Shown: positions 36,839 to 44,725, counted from the first letter of the stretch. The stretch is 64,000 nt of DNA from Kocuria sp. (GCA_030524035.1 JAUNHG010000002.1:1-64000), one strand, 5' to 3'. Numbers and translations are program-made. Notes: generated by a model not told the origin, from the sequence alone.

Positions 36839-37194
36839 CTCGATCGCTCTCCTCTCAGTCTGCGCAGGTGGTCGTCGAACAAGTCGTCGGCCAGTGGGAT
36901 GTTCTTCTTGTACCAGCGCGTCCAGTTGCCCGCCTTGTCCCCGGCGATCAGCATAATCGCGGAGCGCTCGGGGTCGAACGCGAACAGGACGCGCAGCTCG
37001 GAGCGCCCGGAGGAGCCCGGCCTGAGCTCCTTCATGTTGCGGTGCCTCGACGCCGTCACCGTGTCGACGATGGGCCGTCCAAGCTGAGGGCCGCGGTCCT
37101 CGAGAAGCTCGATGGCGGCGACAACCTGTTCGCGCGAGTCGTCGTCCAGTGAAGCGAGCCATCCTGCGATCTGCTCGATGTCAACGCTCCACAT
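36835..37194 (-). CDS. HigB-like (Gp49/RelE-fold) toxin
   Basis: 119 residues. The family pattern HRNMKELRPGSSGRSELRVLFAFDPERSAIMLIAGDKAGNW followed by WYKKNIPLADDLFDDHL is characteristic of the Gp49-like HigB toxins, which cleave mRNA on the ribosome. It probably forms an addiction module that stabilises the element. Confidence 0.85.
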   Translation of the reverse strand: MWSVDIEQIAGWLASLDDDSREQVVAAIELLEDRGPQLGRPIVDTVTASRHRNMKELRPGSSGRSELRVLFAFDPERSAIMLIAGDKAGNWTRWYKKNIPLADDLFDDHLRRLRGERSR

Positions 37195-37231
37195 GGCACC
37201 AGTCTAGACCCTGCGAGTTCTAACGGCAACG

Positions 37232-37975
37232 TCAGCCGACGAGCCGAAGCAGCGCGCCGCCGACCAGCCACAGCGCAGCCCCTGCGCAGGCCGCGGTGAC
37301 CACGGAGAAGAGCCCGAGCCAGGCCGCCGCCGGGAGCAGGCTCGCCTGCGCCGCGCTCACGGCGTCCGACTGCGAGGCGTCACCCCGCAGATGGGCCGCG
37401 CACAGGTCCCAGGCGGCGCGGACCGACCCGACGGCCAGGAACAGCCCCAGGACCAGCACCAGCGGCGTGACCGCCTGCTCCTCGCCGCGCCACAGCACCA
37501 GCCCCGCGCCTATCAGCGACCCGAGCACGACGAGCAGGCCCCAGAGGTTGCGCACCAGCAGCAGAGCGGCGACGAGCACCGCGACCAGCAGCATCAGCGC
37601 AGCTCCGGCGCGGCCCGATACGGCCGCCCAGGTCAGCGCCGCGCCGACCACGCCCGGAGCCGGATAGCCAGCCAGCGCCGTGAGCAGCATCCCCGGGCCC
37701 CGCGGGCTGCCCCGGGTGATCGCCAGCCCGGACGTGTCCGTGTGCAGGCGGATGCCCTGGACCCTGCGGCCGCACAGCAGCGCAGCGCCGACGTGGCCCA
37801 TCTCGTGCACGACCGTGACGACGTTGCGGGCCGCGTGCCAGGCCGGCGGGACCAGGATCGTGGCGACGACGACGCCGACCGCGAGCAGGGCCGCCCACGC
37901 CGTCGGCTCGCCGCCGAGCGACCATCGCGCCACGAGCCATGCCCATGGAGCGCCGGACCACTCCTCGACCTTCAC
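37232..37975 (-). CDS. M50-type membrane metallopeptidase
   Basis: 247 residues with about six hydrophobic segments. The zinc motif HEMGH is in VVHEMGHVGAALLCGRRV near residue 57, followed by GYPAPGVVGAAL. This resembles the M50B-like peptidases of actinobacteria. It is the last gene of a five-gene operon and overlaps the zinc-ribbon/HTH gene by ATGA, which hints at cleavage of a membrane-linked regulator (inference). Confidence 0.75.
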   Translation of the reverse strand: MKVEEWSGAPWAWLVARWSLGGEPTAWAALLAVGVVVATILVPPAWHAARNVVTVVHEMGHVGAALLCGRRVQGIRLHTDTSGLAITRGSPRGPGMLLTALAGYPAPGVVGAALTWAAVSGRAGAALMLLVAVLVAALLLVRNLWGLLVVLGSLIGAGLVLWRGEEQAVTPLVLVLGLFLAVGSVRAAWDLCAAHLRGDASQSDAVSAAQASLLPAAAWLGLFSVVTAACAGAALWLVGGALLRLVG

Positions 37976-38514
37976 CGCGCCGTCGGCAGCGCCACGCCGA
38001 GGCGCACCCGGTAGGCCCTGAGCACCTTGCCCAGCGTCTTGAGGCCCTCGGGGTGGTCGACGCCGGTCTCCAGCTCCTTGAGCCGGATGGGCCGGATCCC
38101 CGCGACCTCCGCGACCTGCTTGTGCGTGGCCTTCCCACGGAGCTTCACCAGCAGGTCCGGGAGGTCCTCGCCGAGGTCCTCGAACATGCGGAACTTCTCG
38201 GCCGTGCCCATGCGCGTGTGGCCGATGTGCAGGTGGCCGCAGTGCCCGCAGGCGTACCAGCTGGTCGAGGGGTCATCGCGGAGCCTGTCCGGGATCTCCG
38301 ACTCGCTGCGGTAGCGCCGCTTGAAGGCCGTCCTGCCGTCGCGCACCGTGGTGCACTCGCGCGGCGCGTCCTCGGGCCGCGACGCCGGGTTCGCGAGCCC
38401 TGCGCACTTCGGGGCGCAGTACAGGCCCAGGAGCACCGGGTCCTGGGGACGGAGCCCCAGGCCCTTGCCGCACGCCTTGCACCTCTGTCTCTTCGGGAAC
38501 AGCACCTCAGCCAC
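37972..38514 (-). CDS. Zinc-ribbon and HTH protein
   Basis: 180 residues. The N-terminus has KACG and YCAPKCAG cysteines, and a second cluster is WYACGHCGHLHIGH near residue 88, so at least one zinc site is likely. The C-terminal 60 residues read like a helix-turn-helix domain (LLVKLRGKATHKQVAEVAGIRPIRLKELETG). A DNA-binding regulator is probable. It overlaps its neighbours on both sides. Confidence 0.65.
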   Translation of the reverse strand: MAEVLFPKRQRCKACGKGLGLRPQDPVLLGLYCAPKCAGLANPASRPEDAPRECTTVRDGRTAFKRRYRSESEIPDRLRDDPSTSWYACGHCGHLHIGHTRMGTAEKFRMFEDLGEDLPDLLVKLRGKATHKQVAEVAGIRPIRLKELETGVDHPEGLKTLGKVLRAYRVRLGVALPTAR

Positions 38515-39139
38515 GCCCCGCCTCCTTCCGGCCCTCGTCCTCGGCCTCTTCGGCCCTCTTCTGCTCGCGCCTCTGCCGCGCGGCCTCCCTGACCCGCTCG
38601 CGGTACTCGGGGTCGTCGCGATAGCGCTGGCGCTGGCGCTGCTTCTTCCGCTCCGCCCGCTGCGGGTCGGCGGCGACGTACCTCGCGCTGGCCGCCGCCT
38701 GCATGGCCCGGAACTCCGGGTCCTGGCGGTACCGGCGGAAGTGGTCGCGCTTGCAGGGCCGGCAGACCCAGGTGCCGTCCTTGGCCCAGTAGCCGTTCTC
38801 GTCGTTCATCTCGTGGCCGCGGGCGCAGGCGGTGCTCCCGGGGCGGCGCAGGGGCTTCGACGCCGTCTCCATGTGCGCGGGGTTCACGCAGTCGTTCCGA
38901 CCGCAGGCCATGCGCAGGATCAGGTCCGGCGTCAGCGGCTCGAGGCCCAGCTCCTCCTGCATCGCCTCCCACGCAAAGCGGCGCGGCGTGACGGAGGAGC
39001 GGCCGTGGGAGAGGCCGAACCTGCTCGACGCCCGCCAGATCCAGCAGCCGCTGCCGTCCTGAGCGCCGGCGCTCTTGTCGACCTTCTCCCAGAACCGCTC
39101 GGCGTCGGACCTCGTGCGCTCCGAAGTACTCGTGCTCAC
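38507..39139 (-). CDS. HNH-like protein with altered active site
   Basis: 210 residues. RFWEKVDKSA, GCWIWRASS and CGRNDCVNPAHMETAS follow the phage-type HNH_3 pattern. The usual His-Arg before the middle helix is Pro-Arg (VTPRRFAWEA), and the Asp-His before the CxRxxCVNP loop is Arg-Met (LILRMACG). A zinc-finger-like CARGHEMNDENGYW...CRPCKRD comes next, then an Arg/Glu-rich helical tail. It may bind DNA without cutting it. ATGA overlap with the previous gene. Confidence 0.65.
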   Translation of the reverse strand: MSTSTSERTRSDAERFWEKVDKSAGAQDGSGCWIWRASSRFGLSHGRSSVTPRRFAWEAMQEELGLEPLTPDLILRMACGRNDCVNPAHMETASKPLRRPGSTACARGHEMNDENGYWAKDGTWVCRPCKRDHFRRYRQDPEFRAMQAAASARYVAADPQRAERKKQRQRQRYRDDPEYRERVREAARQRREQKRAEEAEDEGRKEAGRG

Positions 39140-40209
39140 CTGATCGGCCGTCCTTCCCGCTCGCGCTCGAGCTTCGCCTGCTTCTTCGTCTCCTCGCGCA
39201 TCTTGTTGCGCACGAAGACCGCGTCCTTGTGGGCGATCGGAGCCTCGTGGATGTCGTGCGATCCACGCAGGAAGTTGCTCGTGCGGTCGGCGATCGAGTA
39301 CGCGAGCCCCTGCTCGATGGCGGCGCTGGTGTCCTTCACCTCGCCCAGCTGCTCGCGCAGGGCCGACAGGCCCTCGGCCCGCTCGCGCTCATGCCTCTCC
39401 AGCGCCTCCATGCGCGCCGCGATGCTTCCCAGCAGCGGGTCGCGGGAGCGGAACAGCTCGGCCGCGCGCCTCGTGGCGGCGTCGGTCACCAGGCCTAGGT
39501 CCAGCTGCGCCAGCAAGAAGGCGGTGACCAGGCTCGCCTGGCTCAGCCGCTCGCTGAACTCCCGGGCGGCCGCGTCGCCCACGCCGAGCTCGCGCACGGC
39601 CGCCGAGCGCAGCTGCTCGCGCAGCGCGCTGACCACCGGCTCGGGCAGGGCGCGCACGGCGGGCTGGCTCTTCACCCCAGAGAGCCGGAAGCCCGTCTGG
39701 GGCAGCGCCTCGCTGCCTCCCTCATCCCCGCCCGAGGATCCGCCGCGAGCTGCCGCGGACTGCACGGCCTCCTGATGGTCGGTGTGCTGGAGCGGGACCG
39801 GGGGAGTGAGGTCCTCCTGCGCGTGCGGGGGCATGGGCGGAGCGTTGACGGGCTCGTCCAGCGCCGCGTCCAGGGCGTCCTCCGCGTCGTCGTGCGCCTG
39901 CGGGGCCGGGGCGGCGTCGATCGCCGCTGCGTCGCTCTGCGCCGGGGCGGGGCCGCCGGCACCTCCCGAGGACCCGGAGCCGCCACGCTGCGCGGAGCCC
40001 TCGTCGCGGTCGGGGACCTCCTGCTCCTCCTCGGACTGCCGCAGCTCCTCCGCGCGCTGCTCCGCGGCGTCGGGCTCGGGATGCTCGGCCCGGAGCTTGG
40101 CCTTCTTCAGGCCCTCGCTCCCGCCGCTCCGATAGGCGTCGAGGAAGGACGTGTCGATGTCCATCCGCTCGTCGGTCGACGGCATGATCTCGTCCAGTCC
40201 CTGGCTCAC
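39136..40209 (-). CDS. Unknown protein with disordered acidic N-half and helical C-half
   Basis: 357 residues starting at GTG 40209, which overlaps the preceding stop as GTGA. Residues 40-180 are Glu/Ala/Pro/Gly-rich. The C-terminal half has long amphipathic helices (ALERHERERAEGLSALREQL, then KMREETKKQAKLEREREGRPIR), probably a coiled coil. Its coupling to an RHH protein suggests a relaxosome or nucleoprotein accessory role, but no family is recognised. Confidence 0.6.
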   Translation of the reverse strand: MSQGLDEIMPSTDERMDIDTSFLDAYRSGGSEGLKKAKLRAEHPEPDAAEQRAEELRQSEEEQEVPDRDEGSAQRGGSGSSGGAGGPAPAQSDAAAIDAAPAPQAHDDAEDALDAALDEPVNAPPMPPHAQEDLTPPVPLQHTDHQEAVQSAAARGGSSGGDEGGSEALPQTGFRLSGVKSQPAVRALPEPVVSALREQLRSAAVRELGVGDAAAREFSERLSQASLVTAFLLAQLDLGLVTDAATRRAAELFRSRDPLLGSIAARMEALERHERERAEGLSALREQLGEVKDTSAAIEQGLAYSIADRTSNFLRGSHDIHEAPIAHKDAVFVRNKMREETKKQAKLEREREGRPIR

Positions 40210-40619
40210 GTGAGCTCTCCGTTCTCCTCGTCGAGCAGGTAGTTGTCGCCGCGCGTCAGGCCGATGAGCGAGTCGAAGCCCATCGTCACGACGCGCTCGA
40301 GATTCGCGTTGTTCGTCGACAGCGCCTTCAGCTCGTCGACGACCTGGTTGATGCGCGCGGTGAGGATGTCGGGGATGTCGAAGTCGAGGTTCTCGCGCCG
40401 GATCTTCTCGGCGACCGCCTCGGCGACGTACTCGTTGACCGAGCTGAAGCCGCGCTTCTGCGCCCAGTACTCGGCCCGCTGCTTCTCGTCCGAGGACAGG
40501 CGGGTGAAGACCCGCTCCCGACGATCGTTGCCGTTCTGGTCGACGCTCGGCCCTCCCGAGCGCGATGGGCCCGGAGCAGAACGCAGGCCCGTCTTCTGCT
40601 GCTCCTGCACGACGGTCAT
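40206..40619 (-). CDS. Ribbon-helix-helix protein, possibly MobC-like
   Basis: 137 residues. The segment RERVFTRLSSDEKQRAEYWAQKRGFSSVNEYVAEAV (residues 35-70) matches the strand-helix-helix layout of RHH/MobC proteins that help a relaxase bind oriT. A helical C-terminus follows. It is first in an operon of five overlapping genes; its own binding site may be in the promoter upstream. The MobC role is inference, as no relaxase is in the window. Confidence 0.65.
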   Translation of the reverse strand: MTVVQEQQKTGLRSAPGPSRSGGPSVDQNGNDRRERVFTRLSSDEKQRAEYWAQKRGFSSVNEYVAEAVAEKIRRENLDFDIPDILTARINQVVDELKALSTNNANLERVVTMGFDSLIGLTRGDNYLLDEENGELT

Positions 40620-40658
40620 GCCTCGCCCTCCTGTCGTGTTCGACTGATCTATGAGCCC

Positions 40659-40686
40659 ATTCTATCGTCATTCGACTGCTTGTCGC
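40659..40686 (-). promoter_or_regulatory. Promoter of the five-gene operon
   Basis: On the minus strand, GCGACA (40681-40686) and TAGAAT (40659-40664) are separated by 16 bases and lie about 40 bases before the RHH gene start. Confidence 0.5.
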
Positions 40687-40860
40687 GAGTGATGGGCGAG
40701 TCGTGACGCGACAAGCCTTTGCGGACATGCCTGAATGGCGGGTAGAGTCGATGCCAGCACCGGTCAGCGCCTGATCGCGTGTCCCCAGGCGGCGCTCCGA
40801 CCCCGAAGCCGGGGCCGCCCGTCCATGGTTCGCATCTCTCGTCCGTGCGAAAAAAGAGAA

Positions 40861-40891
40861 GGCCCCGGCGCGCATCGAGCGCGCCGGGGCC
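40861..40891 (-). terminator. Terminator of the lipoprotein gene
   Basis: GGCCCCGGCGCGC pairs with GCGCGCCGGGGCC; on the minus strand it is followed by TTCTCTTTTTT, a strong intrinsic terminator. Confidence 0.9.
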
Positions 40892-40918
40892 TTTCTCCGT
40901 CTGCTGGTCTCGGCCTTA

Positions 40919-41728
40919 TCAGGCGTCCACGCCCTTCGCCTCGGCGTTGGCCGTGCAGTCCACCAGGGCCGTGGTGAAGTCCCGCGACTCCCAGATCTGC
41001 TTGTCGGCCTCGTTCGGCAGGTAGTCCGAGATCGAGCCGGTGCCGATCGGCGCTCCGCCGGCCAGGAAGCGCAGGGTCTCCTGCGAGAAGCCCGCCTCGA
41101 ACACGACGCCGGACAGGCACTGGCCGGCGGCCTCGTAGGTCTTCTTCTGCTCGTCGTCCCGGGCGTAGGACGAGAACATCGACACCAGGCCGTCCGTCAG
41201 CTCCGAGGAGGAGTTGATCGTCGCGCCCTCCCGGACCTCGAACTTCGGCGTGAGGTTCGGCTCGGCCTCCTTCGGCTCCTCGGCCGGCTTCGGCGACGCG
41301 TACGCCTCGTCGCCGCCCCCGTCGCTGGGCGGGATGACCGTGTCGACGCAGGCGTCGAACCTGCCGCGCAGCTCGGGGGAGAGCAGGATCGCCGCGTCCA
41401 TCGAGCTGACCTCGGACAGCCCCTCGGCCACCGCCCCGATGTCGTCGCTGTCCCGCTCGACGATGTAGGCCAGGCCCTCGGTCGAGATCCCCTTGTCCTT
41501 CACGGCGTCGACGAGGCACGCGCCGCCGTCCTTGCTCTTGGTCCCGGTGCCCTGGAAGACGAGCTTGTCCAGCGCCTTGCCCAGGTCCTCGTCGCTGACC
41601 GACGCCGGGCTGGCGCTCGGGCTCGGCGACGGGTCCGCCTCGCCGCCGGAGCAGCCGGCCAGCAGCGCCCCCAGCATGGCCAGCGCAGCGACGGGAAGCG
41701 CCGCCTTCCTCATCGTCCGGGTCTTCAT
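40919..41728 (-). CDS. Lipoprotein of unknown function
   Basis: 269 residues. Lipobox LAGCSGG follows a typical signal peptide, then a short Pro/Ser linker and an extracellular domain of two related halves, each with SDEDLGKALDKLVF- or ELTDGLVSMFSSYA-like helices and a conserved Cys pair (GACLVDAV, FDACVDTV; GQCLSGVV, LVDCTANA). GGAGAG precedes ATG 41728. It stands as a single-gene unit with its own terminator. Confidence 0.75.
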   Translation of the reverse strand: MKTRTMRKAALPVAALAMLGALLAGCSGGEADPSPSPSASPASVSDEDLGKALDKLVFQGTGTKSKDGGACLVDAVKDKGISTEGLAYIVERDSDDIGAVAEGLSEVSSMDAAILLSPELRGRFDACVDTVIPPSDGGGDEAYASPKPAEEPKEAEPNLTPKFEVREGATINSSSELTDGLVSMFSSYARDDEQKKTYEAAGQCLSGVVFEAGFSQETLRFLAGGAPIGTGSISDYLPNEADKQIWESRDFTTALVDCTANAEAKGVDA

Positions 41729-41943
41729 CGCTCTGCTCTCTCCTGTTGGTCGACGTGTGCCGTCGGACGGCATCAAGGCTCGAGTCCGAGTGGTCTTCGA
41801 GTACATCCTATCCGACTAGATGCCGAATCGTCTCTCCGTCGCCAGTCGGAATGAGTGACGACAAGAGATGCGACAAGGGGTGCGCCGAGCTGCGCTCGAG
41901 CGCAGAGGGCGGCTCCTGGTTCCTGGGTCTTGGTCTGGTCGGG

Positions 41944-41960
41944 GATCAACGGAGTTGATC
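41944..41960 (+). repeat. GNA-triloop hairpin, copy 2
   Basis: GATCAAC-GGA-GTTGATC. The second pair from the loop is A-T in place of the usual G-C, changed on both arms. About 85 bases before the next start codon. The 317-bp gap 41,729-42,045 otherwise holds only the divergent promoters. Confidence 0.8.
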
Positions 41961-42045
41961 CGGAGGGGCACTCGACGCGTCTCGCGCGCGTCGCCCGATC
42001 CCGGGGCGGGTCGGGTCCGCCTTCCGACCTCCCGAGGAGGAGTCC

Positions 42046-42184
42046 ATGTTCGAGGCCGTCTTCATCAGTGCCGTCGTCGTCCTCACCGTGCTCGCGCTCG
42101 GCCAGGCGGTCGCCCTCGCCCGGCCGGACCGAGGGCGACCGCCTGGCCGAGCGCGCGGAGATGCGCCGGCAGCGGCGCGGCTGA
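42046..42184 (+). pseudogene. Small membrane protein, apparently frameshifted at a 23-bp hairpin
   Basis: ATG 42046 follows GAGGAG. The first 25 residues form a hydrophobic helix (VFISAVVVLTVLALGQAVAL). The frame then runs through a perfect inverted repeat and continues into unrelated downstream DNA. Shifting by one base in the hairpin loop gives a natural end, RTEGDRLAERAEMRRQRRG, stop at 42184, like other single-helix proteins here. One extra base, real or a sequencing artefact of the hairpin, explains both. Confidence 0.45.
42096..42152. repeat. Perfect 23-bp inverted repeat
   Basis: Arm 42096-42118 pairs without mismatch with 42130-42152 around an 11-base loop, entirely inside the small membrane-protein frame. 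Confidence 0.85.
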
Positions 42185-42196
42185 GCAACGGGGCAG

Positions 42197-42217
42197 GGAG
42201 CCGGCGCAGCCGGCTCC
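42197..42217 (+). repeat. GNA-triloop hairpin, copy 3
   Basis: GGAGCCGGC-GCA-GCCGGCTCC, 9-bp perfect stem. The stem sequence differs almost wholly from the GATCAGC type, while the loop and C-G closing pair are kept. Confidence 0.75.
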
Positions 42218-42345
42218 GGGGTCCCCCTCGACGAGGAGGGAACCCCTCCTCACCAGATCTCTTCACCCATCCGGGCACCCCCCCCGGCCCGTCCCGGCTC
42301 CGTGTCGGGACGGGCCGCTGCTGCGCCCTGACTGCGAAAGGACCG

Positions 42346-42543
42346 GTGAGCGACGTGCCCACCCTCTCCGACCTCTACGACGCCGACCAGCGCACCCGGG
42401 ACCCGAAGATCCGCGAGCTCGCCGGCCGCCCGATCCCGCATCCGCTGAACAACGTCCAGTACGCCGACGGCGTCTCGAAGTGCCGCCATGCGAAGAAGCA
42501 CCACCGCTTCCAGCCCTGCCGCCAGGAAGTGCGCCCCTCATGA
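42346..42543 (+). CDS. Small basic protein
   Basis: 65 residues from GTG 42346 after GAAAGGA. DLYDADQRTRDPKIRELAGRP then a His/Lys-rich end KCRHAKKHHRFQPC. Unknown function. It overlaps an upstream start of the next frame by ATGA. Confidence 0.6.
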   Translation: MSDVPTLSDLYDADQRTRDPKIRELAGRPIPHPLNNVQYADGVSKCRHAKKHHRFQPCRQEVRPS

Positions 42544-42584
42544 CCTCGACGCCCCGGCGTCCGACACCCGAAGGACTTCCCATC

Positions 42585-42905
42585 ATGACCACCGTCCACC
42601 CCCTGCGCGACGTCCTGTCCGGATCCGCGCCGCCCGCCGACGCCGCCGAGATCGCGCAGCAGATCCAGCTGCAGACCGCCGCAGCGCTCCTGCCCGAGCA
42701 GGAGTGGTGCGAGGACTGCTCCCGCGACGACGACCCGGTCGCCGACCCCGAGGGCGATGCCACCGGCATGCCCCAGGACGTCGTCGACCGCTCCATCGAG
42801 CCGCTGGCGCTGCCGGCGGACTGGGACCCCGAGTGGGGAGCCGGCCCGCTGTACGACGTCGCGCGCCTGGCGTGCGGCCACACCGTCTCCCGCCCGGCGT
42901 CCTGA
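42585..42905 (+). CDS. Small Cys/His-containing protein
   Basis: 106 residues from ATG 42585 (AAGGA upstream); ATG 42540, overlapping the previous stop, is an alternative. WCEDCSRDDDP and a late ARLACGHTV suggest a zinc site. Unknown family. Confidence 0.6.
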   Translation: MTTVHPLRDVLSGSAPPADAAEIAQQIQLQTAAALLPEQEWCEDCSRDDDPVADPEGDATGMPQDVVDRSIEPLALPADWDPEWGAGPLYDVARLACGHTVSRPAS

Positions 42906-42918
42906 GCAGGCGATCGAC

Positions 42919-43116
42919 ATGGCGCTCGAAGGGTTCTCCTCGCACGTCTGCCCGATGTGCGAGGAGCCCGGGCTCGCCCGCGTCGACGACCACGAGTGGT
43001 GGTGCTTCTCCTGCGGGTTCCGCGAGACGCGGGCCCCCGTTCCCGCCGCCCCCGTCGGCGAGCCGTCGGAGAAGCCGCTGGATCTCCCACGCAGCAGGGC
43101 TGCGTCGGGGTCCTGA
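42919..43116 (+). CDS. Small zinc-ribbon protein
   Basis: 65 residues. HVCPMCEEPG and WWCFSCGFRE form a classic CxxC-x(n)-CxxC ribbon, followed by a Pro-rich tail. Probably part of the same small-gene run. Start ATG 42919 has only a weak binding site. Confidence 0.6.
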   Translation: MALEGFSSHVCPMCEEPGLARVDDHEWWCFSCGFRETRAPVPAAPVGEPSEKPLDLPRSRAASGS

Positions 43117-43150
43117 TCGACAGTCCTACACCGAGAAGGAGCGACTTCCC

Positions 43151-43396
43151 ATGCTTCCCATGACTCCTGCCCAGAGCTGGGCCTTCCTCGTGCTCGTCGC
43201 CGTCGCCGTGCTCCTGATCGCATGGCTGATCGCTGAGGCGGACGACGCCATCCGAGCCAGGCGCGCCGCGGCCGCCGAGAAGGCGGAGCCCTCCGAAGCC
43301 GCCGAGACCCGTCCCGCCCTCCATCTCGTCGAGGGCTCCCCGGAGCCCAGTCGAGGTCCTTCCGAGGTCTACGACTGGGCCGTGCAGGGGATCTGA
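43151..43396 (+). CDS. Single-helix membrane protein
   Basis: 81 residues from ATG 43151 after GAAGGAG. One transmembrane helix (WAFLVLVAVAVLLIAWLIAEA) and a charged cytoplasmic tail. Unknown function. Confidence 0.6.
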   Translation: MLPMTPAQSWAFLVLVAVAVLLIAWLIAEADDAIRARRAAAAEKAEPSEAAETRPALHLVEGSPEPSRGPSEVYDWAVQGI

Positions 43397-43610
43397 CGAG
43401 ACCCCAGCCAGCCCTGGTCCTCATCAGGGCTGCCGCAGGACCTCACGCGGACCAGCTCCGCACCACGAACAGCCCTCGGTCCGCCGTGTGATGCGCCAGG
43501 CCCGACCTGCACCCATCCGCTTCTGTGCAGAGGTCGCAGTCCGGCAAGAGCCGCGGCGGCTCGGGGGTCACCAATCCAGCCATCCATCCCAGCCCGAAAG
43601 CGAGAAGACC

Positions 43611-43934
43611 ATGGACCAGATCAGCGCAGCAGCGCCCACCGCGAAGCACGGCGTCGCCGTCGACTTCGGGGCGATCGAGCTCACCGGCTCGCTGCACCAC
43701 GACGACGCGCAGCGCGACCTGGTGCTGCTGACCGACGAGGGCCCCGAGCGCGTCTCGGTGAGCCTCCAGGGCTACGGCCTGGTCCCGGCCCCCGGCCGGG
43801 TCTTCGTCAAGGACTGGTCGGAGCACTCCGGCCTCGCCCAGCGCCTGCAGGAGGCGGGCCTGGCCCGGATCGTCGGCTCCGTCGTCGTCGGGCCGTTCTC
43901 CTCGACCGCCTACGAGGTCGAGGTGACGCTCTGA
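43611..43934 (+). CDS. Unknown small beta-rich protein
   Basis: 107 residues, ATG 43611. Predominantly strand-like (VAVDFGAIELTGSL, RVSVSLQGYGLVP, GSVVVGPFSS). It overlaps the next gene (TGATG), so the two are translated together. The 214-bp stretch before it contains no gene; a CAGCCCTG/CAGGGCTG hairpin lies there. Confidence 0.6.
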   Translation: MDQISAAAPTAKHGVAVDFGAIELTGSLHHDDAQRDLVLLTDEGPERVSVSLQGYGLVPAPGRVFVKDWSEHSGLAQRLQEAGLARIVGSVVVGPFSSTAYEVEVTL

Positions 43935-44152
43935 TGGCGCTCGAGGCGCAGATGCTCGAGAGGCTGGGCCAGAGCGCCGAGCGCCTCGGGCAGATCCGCG
44001 AGCACCTCGAGGCCGTCGAGGCCACACAGCGCAGGCAGCTCGAGGCCCAGGACACGCAAAACCTGCTGGCCTGGATGCAGCTGCAGCAGGCCCAGGGCCG
44101 CGAGCCCGACCCGCACCTCGTGCGCATCGTCCGCGAGCGGCTCGGGGTCTGA
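43934..44152 (+). CDS. Small coiled-coil protein
   Basis: 72 residues, almost entirely amphipathic helix (MLERLGQSAERLGQIREHLEAVEA). It begins in the stop codon of the previous gene. Unknown function. Confidence 0.6.
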   Translation: MALEAQMLERLGQSAERLGQIREHLEAVEATQRRQLEAQDTQNLLAWMQLQQAQGREPDPHLVRIVRERLGV

Positions 44153-44183
44153 TCCGAGCGCCGGCCCCAGGAAGGAGGCAACC

Positions 44184-44453
44184 ATGCAGACCATCGTCGT
44201 CGTCCTGCTCATCGGCATCGGCCTGGCCTGGTTCGCCTGGCTTGCCCTCCGCCGCCTGGCCCAGGAACGGGCCCTCACCATCCTTGACCTCGAGGCCCGG
44301 CACCATCACGCCTGCGAGATCGGCGACGTCGCCGGTGCCGACCAGATCGAGGCGGCGCTGCGCGACATCCCGGAGTCGGGGTGGAGCAGCGGGCGTCGTG
44401 GCCCTGGGCGGCAGGACCAGCCGGGGCTGCCGGAGGACCGGCAAGAGGACTGA
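44184..44453 (+). CDS. Single-helix membrane protein
   Basis: 89 residues. N-terminal helix (TIVVVLLIGIGLAWFAWLAL), helical cytoplasmic domain, charged end. GGAAGGAGG precedes ATG 44184. Last of a three-gene run. Confidence 0.6.
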   Translation: MQTIVVVLLIGIGLAWFAWLALRRLAQERALTILDLEARHHHACEIGDVAGADQIEAALRDIPESGWSSGRRGPGRQDQPGLPEDRQED

Positions 44454-44464
44454 GGAGCGAGTCA

Positions 44465-44480
44465 GATCAGCGGAGCTGAT
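44465..44480 (+). repeat. GNA-triloop hairpin, copy 4
   Basis: ATCAGC-GGA-GCTGAT; the outermost pair of the common form is lost here (G..G). First of three copies in the 272-bp gap before ssb. Confidence 0.75.
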
Positions 44481-44564
44481 GCGGGACTCGTGATGCAAGG
44501 CATCTGGGATCACCAGAGGCGATCCGGTACGGCTCCGCGGGAGCCAGTGGAGAGCCGAGAGCTC

Positions 44565-44581
44565 GATCAGCGGAGCTGATC
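44565..44581 (+). repeat. GNA-triloop hairpin, copy 5
   Basis: GATCAGC-GGA-GCTGATC, 7-bp stem, followed by CGAG. Second of three copies before ssb. Confidence 0.8.
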
Positions 44582-44609
44582 CGAGTCTCCATTCGAAAGA
44601 TCATCATCT

Positions 44610-44626
44610 GATCAGCGCAGCTGATC
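44610..44626 (+). repeat. GNA-triloop hairpin, copy 6
   Basis: GATCAGC-GCA-GCTGATC, followed by CGGA. Third copy before ssb, 100 bases from its start codon. Confidence 0.8.
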
Positions 44627-44668
44627 CGGATGGGGGTCTGAGAGACAACCGAGTACTTCAACTCACCC

Positions 44669-44703
44669 AATTCGCGCGCGGCAATGGTATTGCCCGCGCA
44701 ATT
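44669..44703 (+). promoter_or_regulatory. Inverted repeat in the ssb leader
   Basis: AATTCGCGCGCGGCAAT and ATTGCCCGCGCAATT pair imperfectly (a two-base bulge) around GGT, 22 bases before the ssb start. It could be an operator or a translational control hairpin for SSB. Confidence 0.55.
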
Positions 44704-44725
44704 CGTGCATACGAGGAGAAACACC

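Noticed and set aside
43547-43565. GAGCCGC/GCGGCTC palindrome before the 43,611 gene
   Set aside because: There is no room for a triloop between the arms, so it does not fit the hairpin family.
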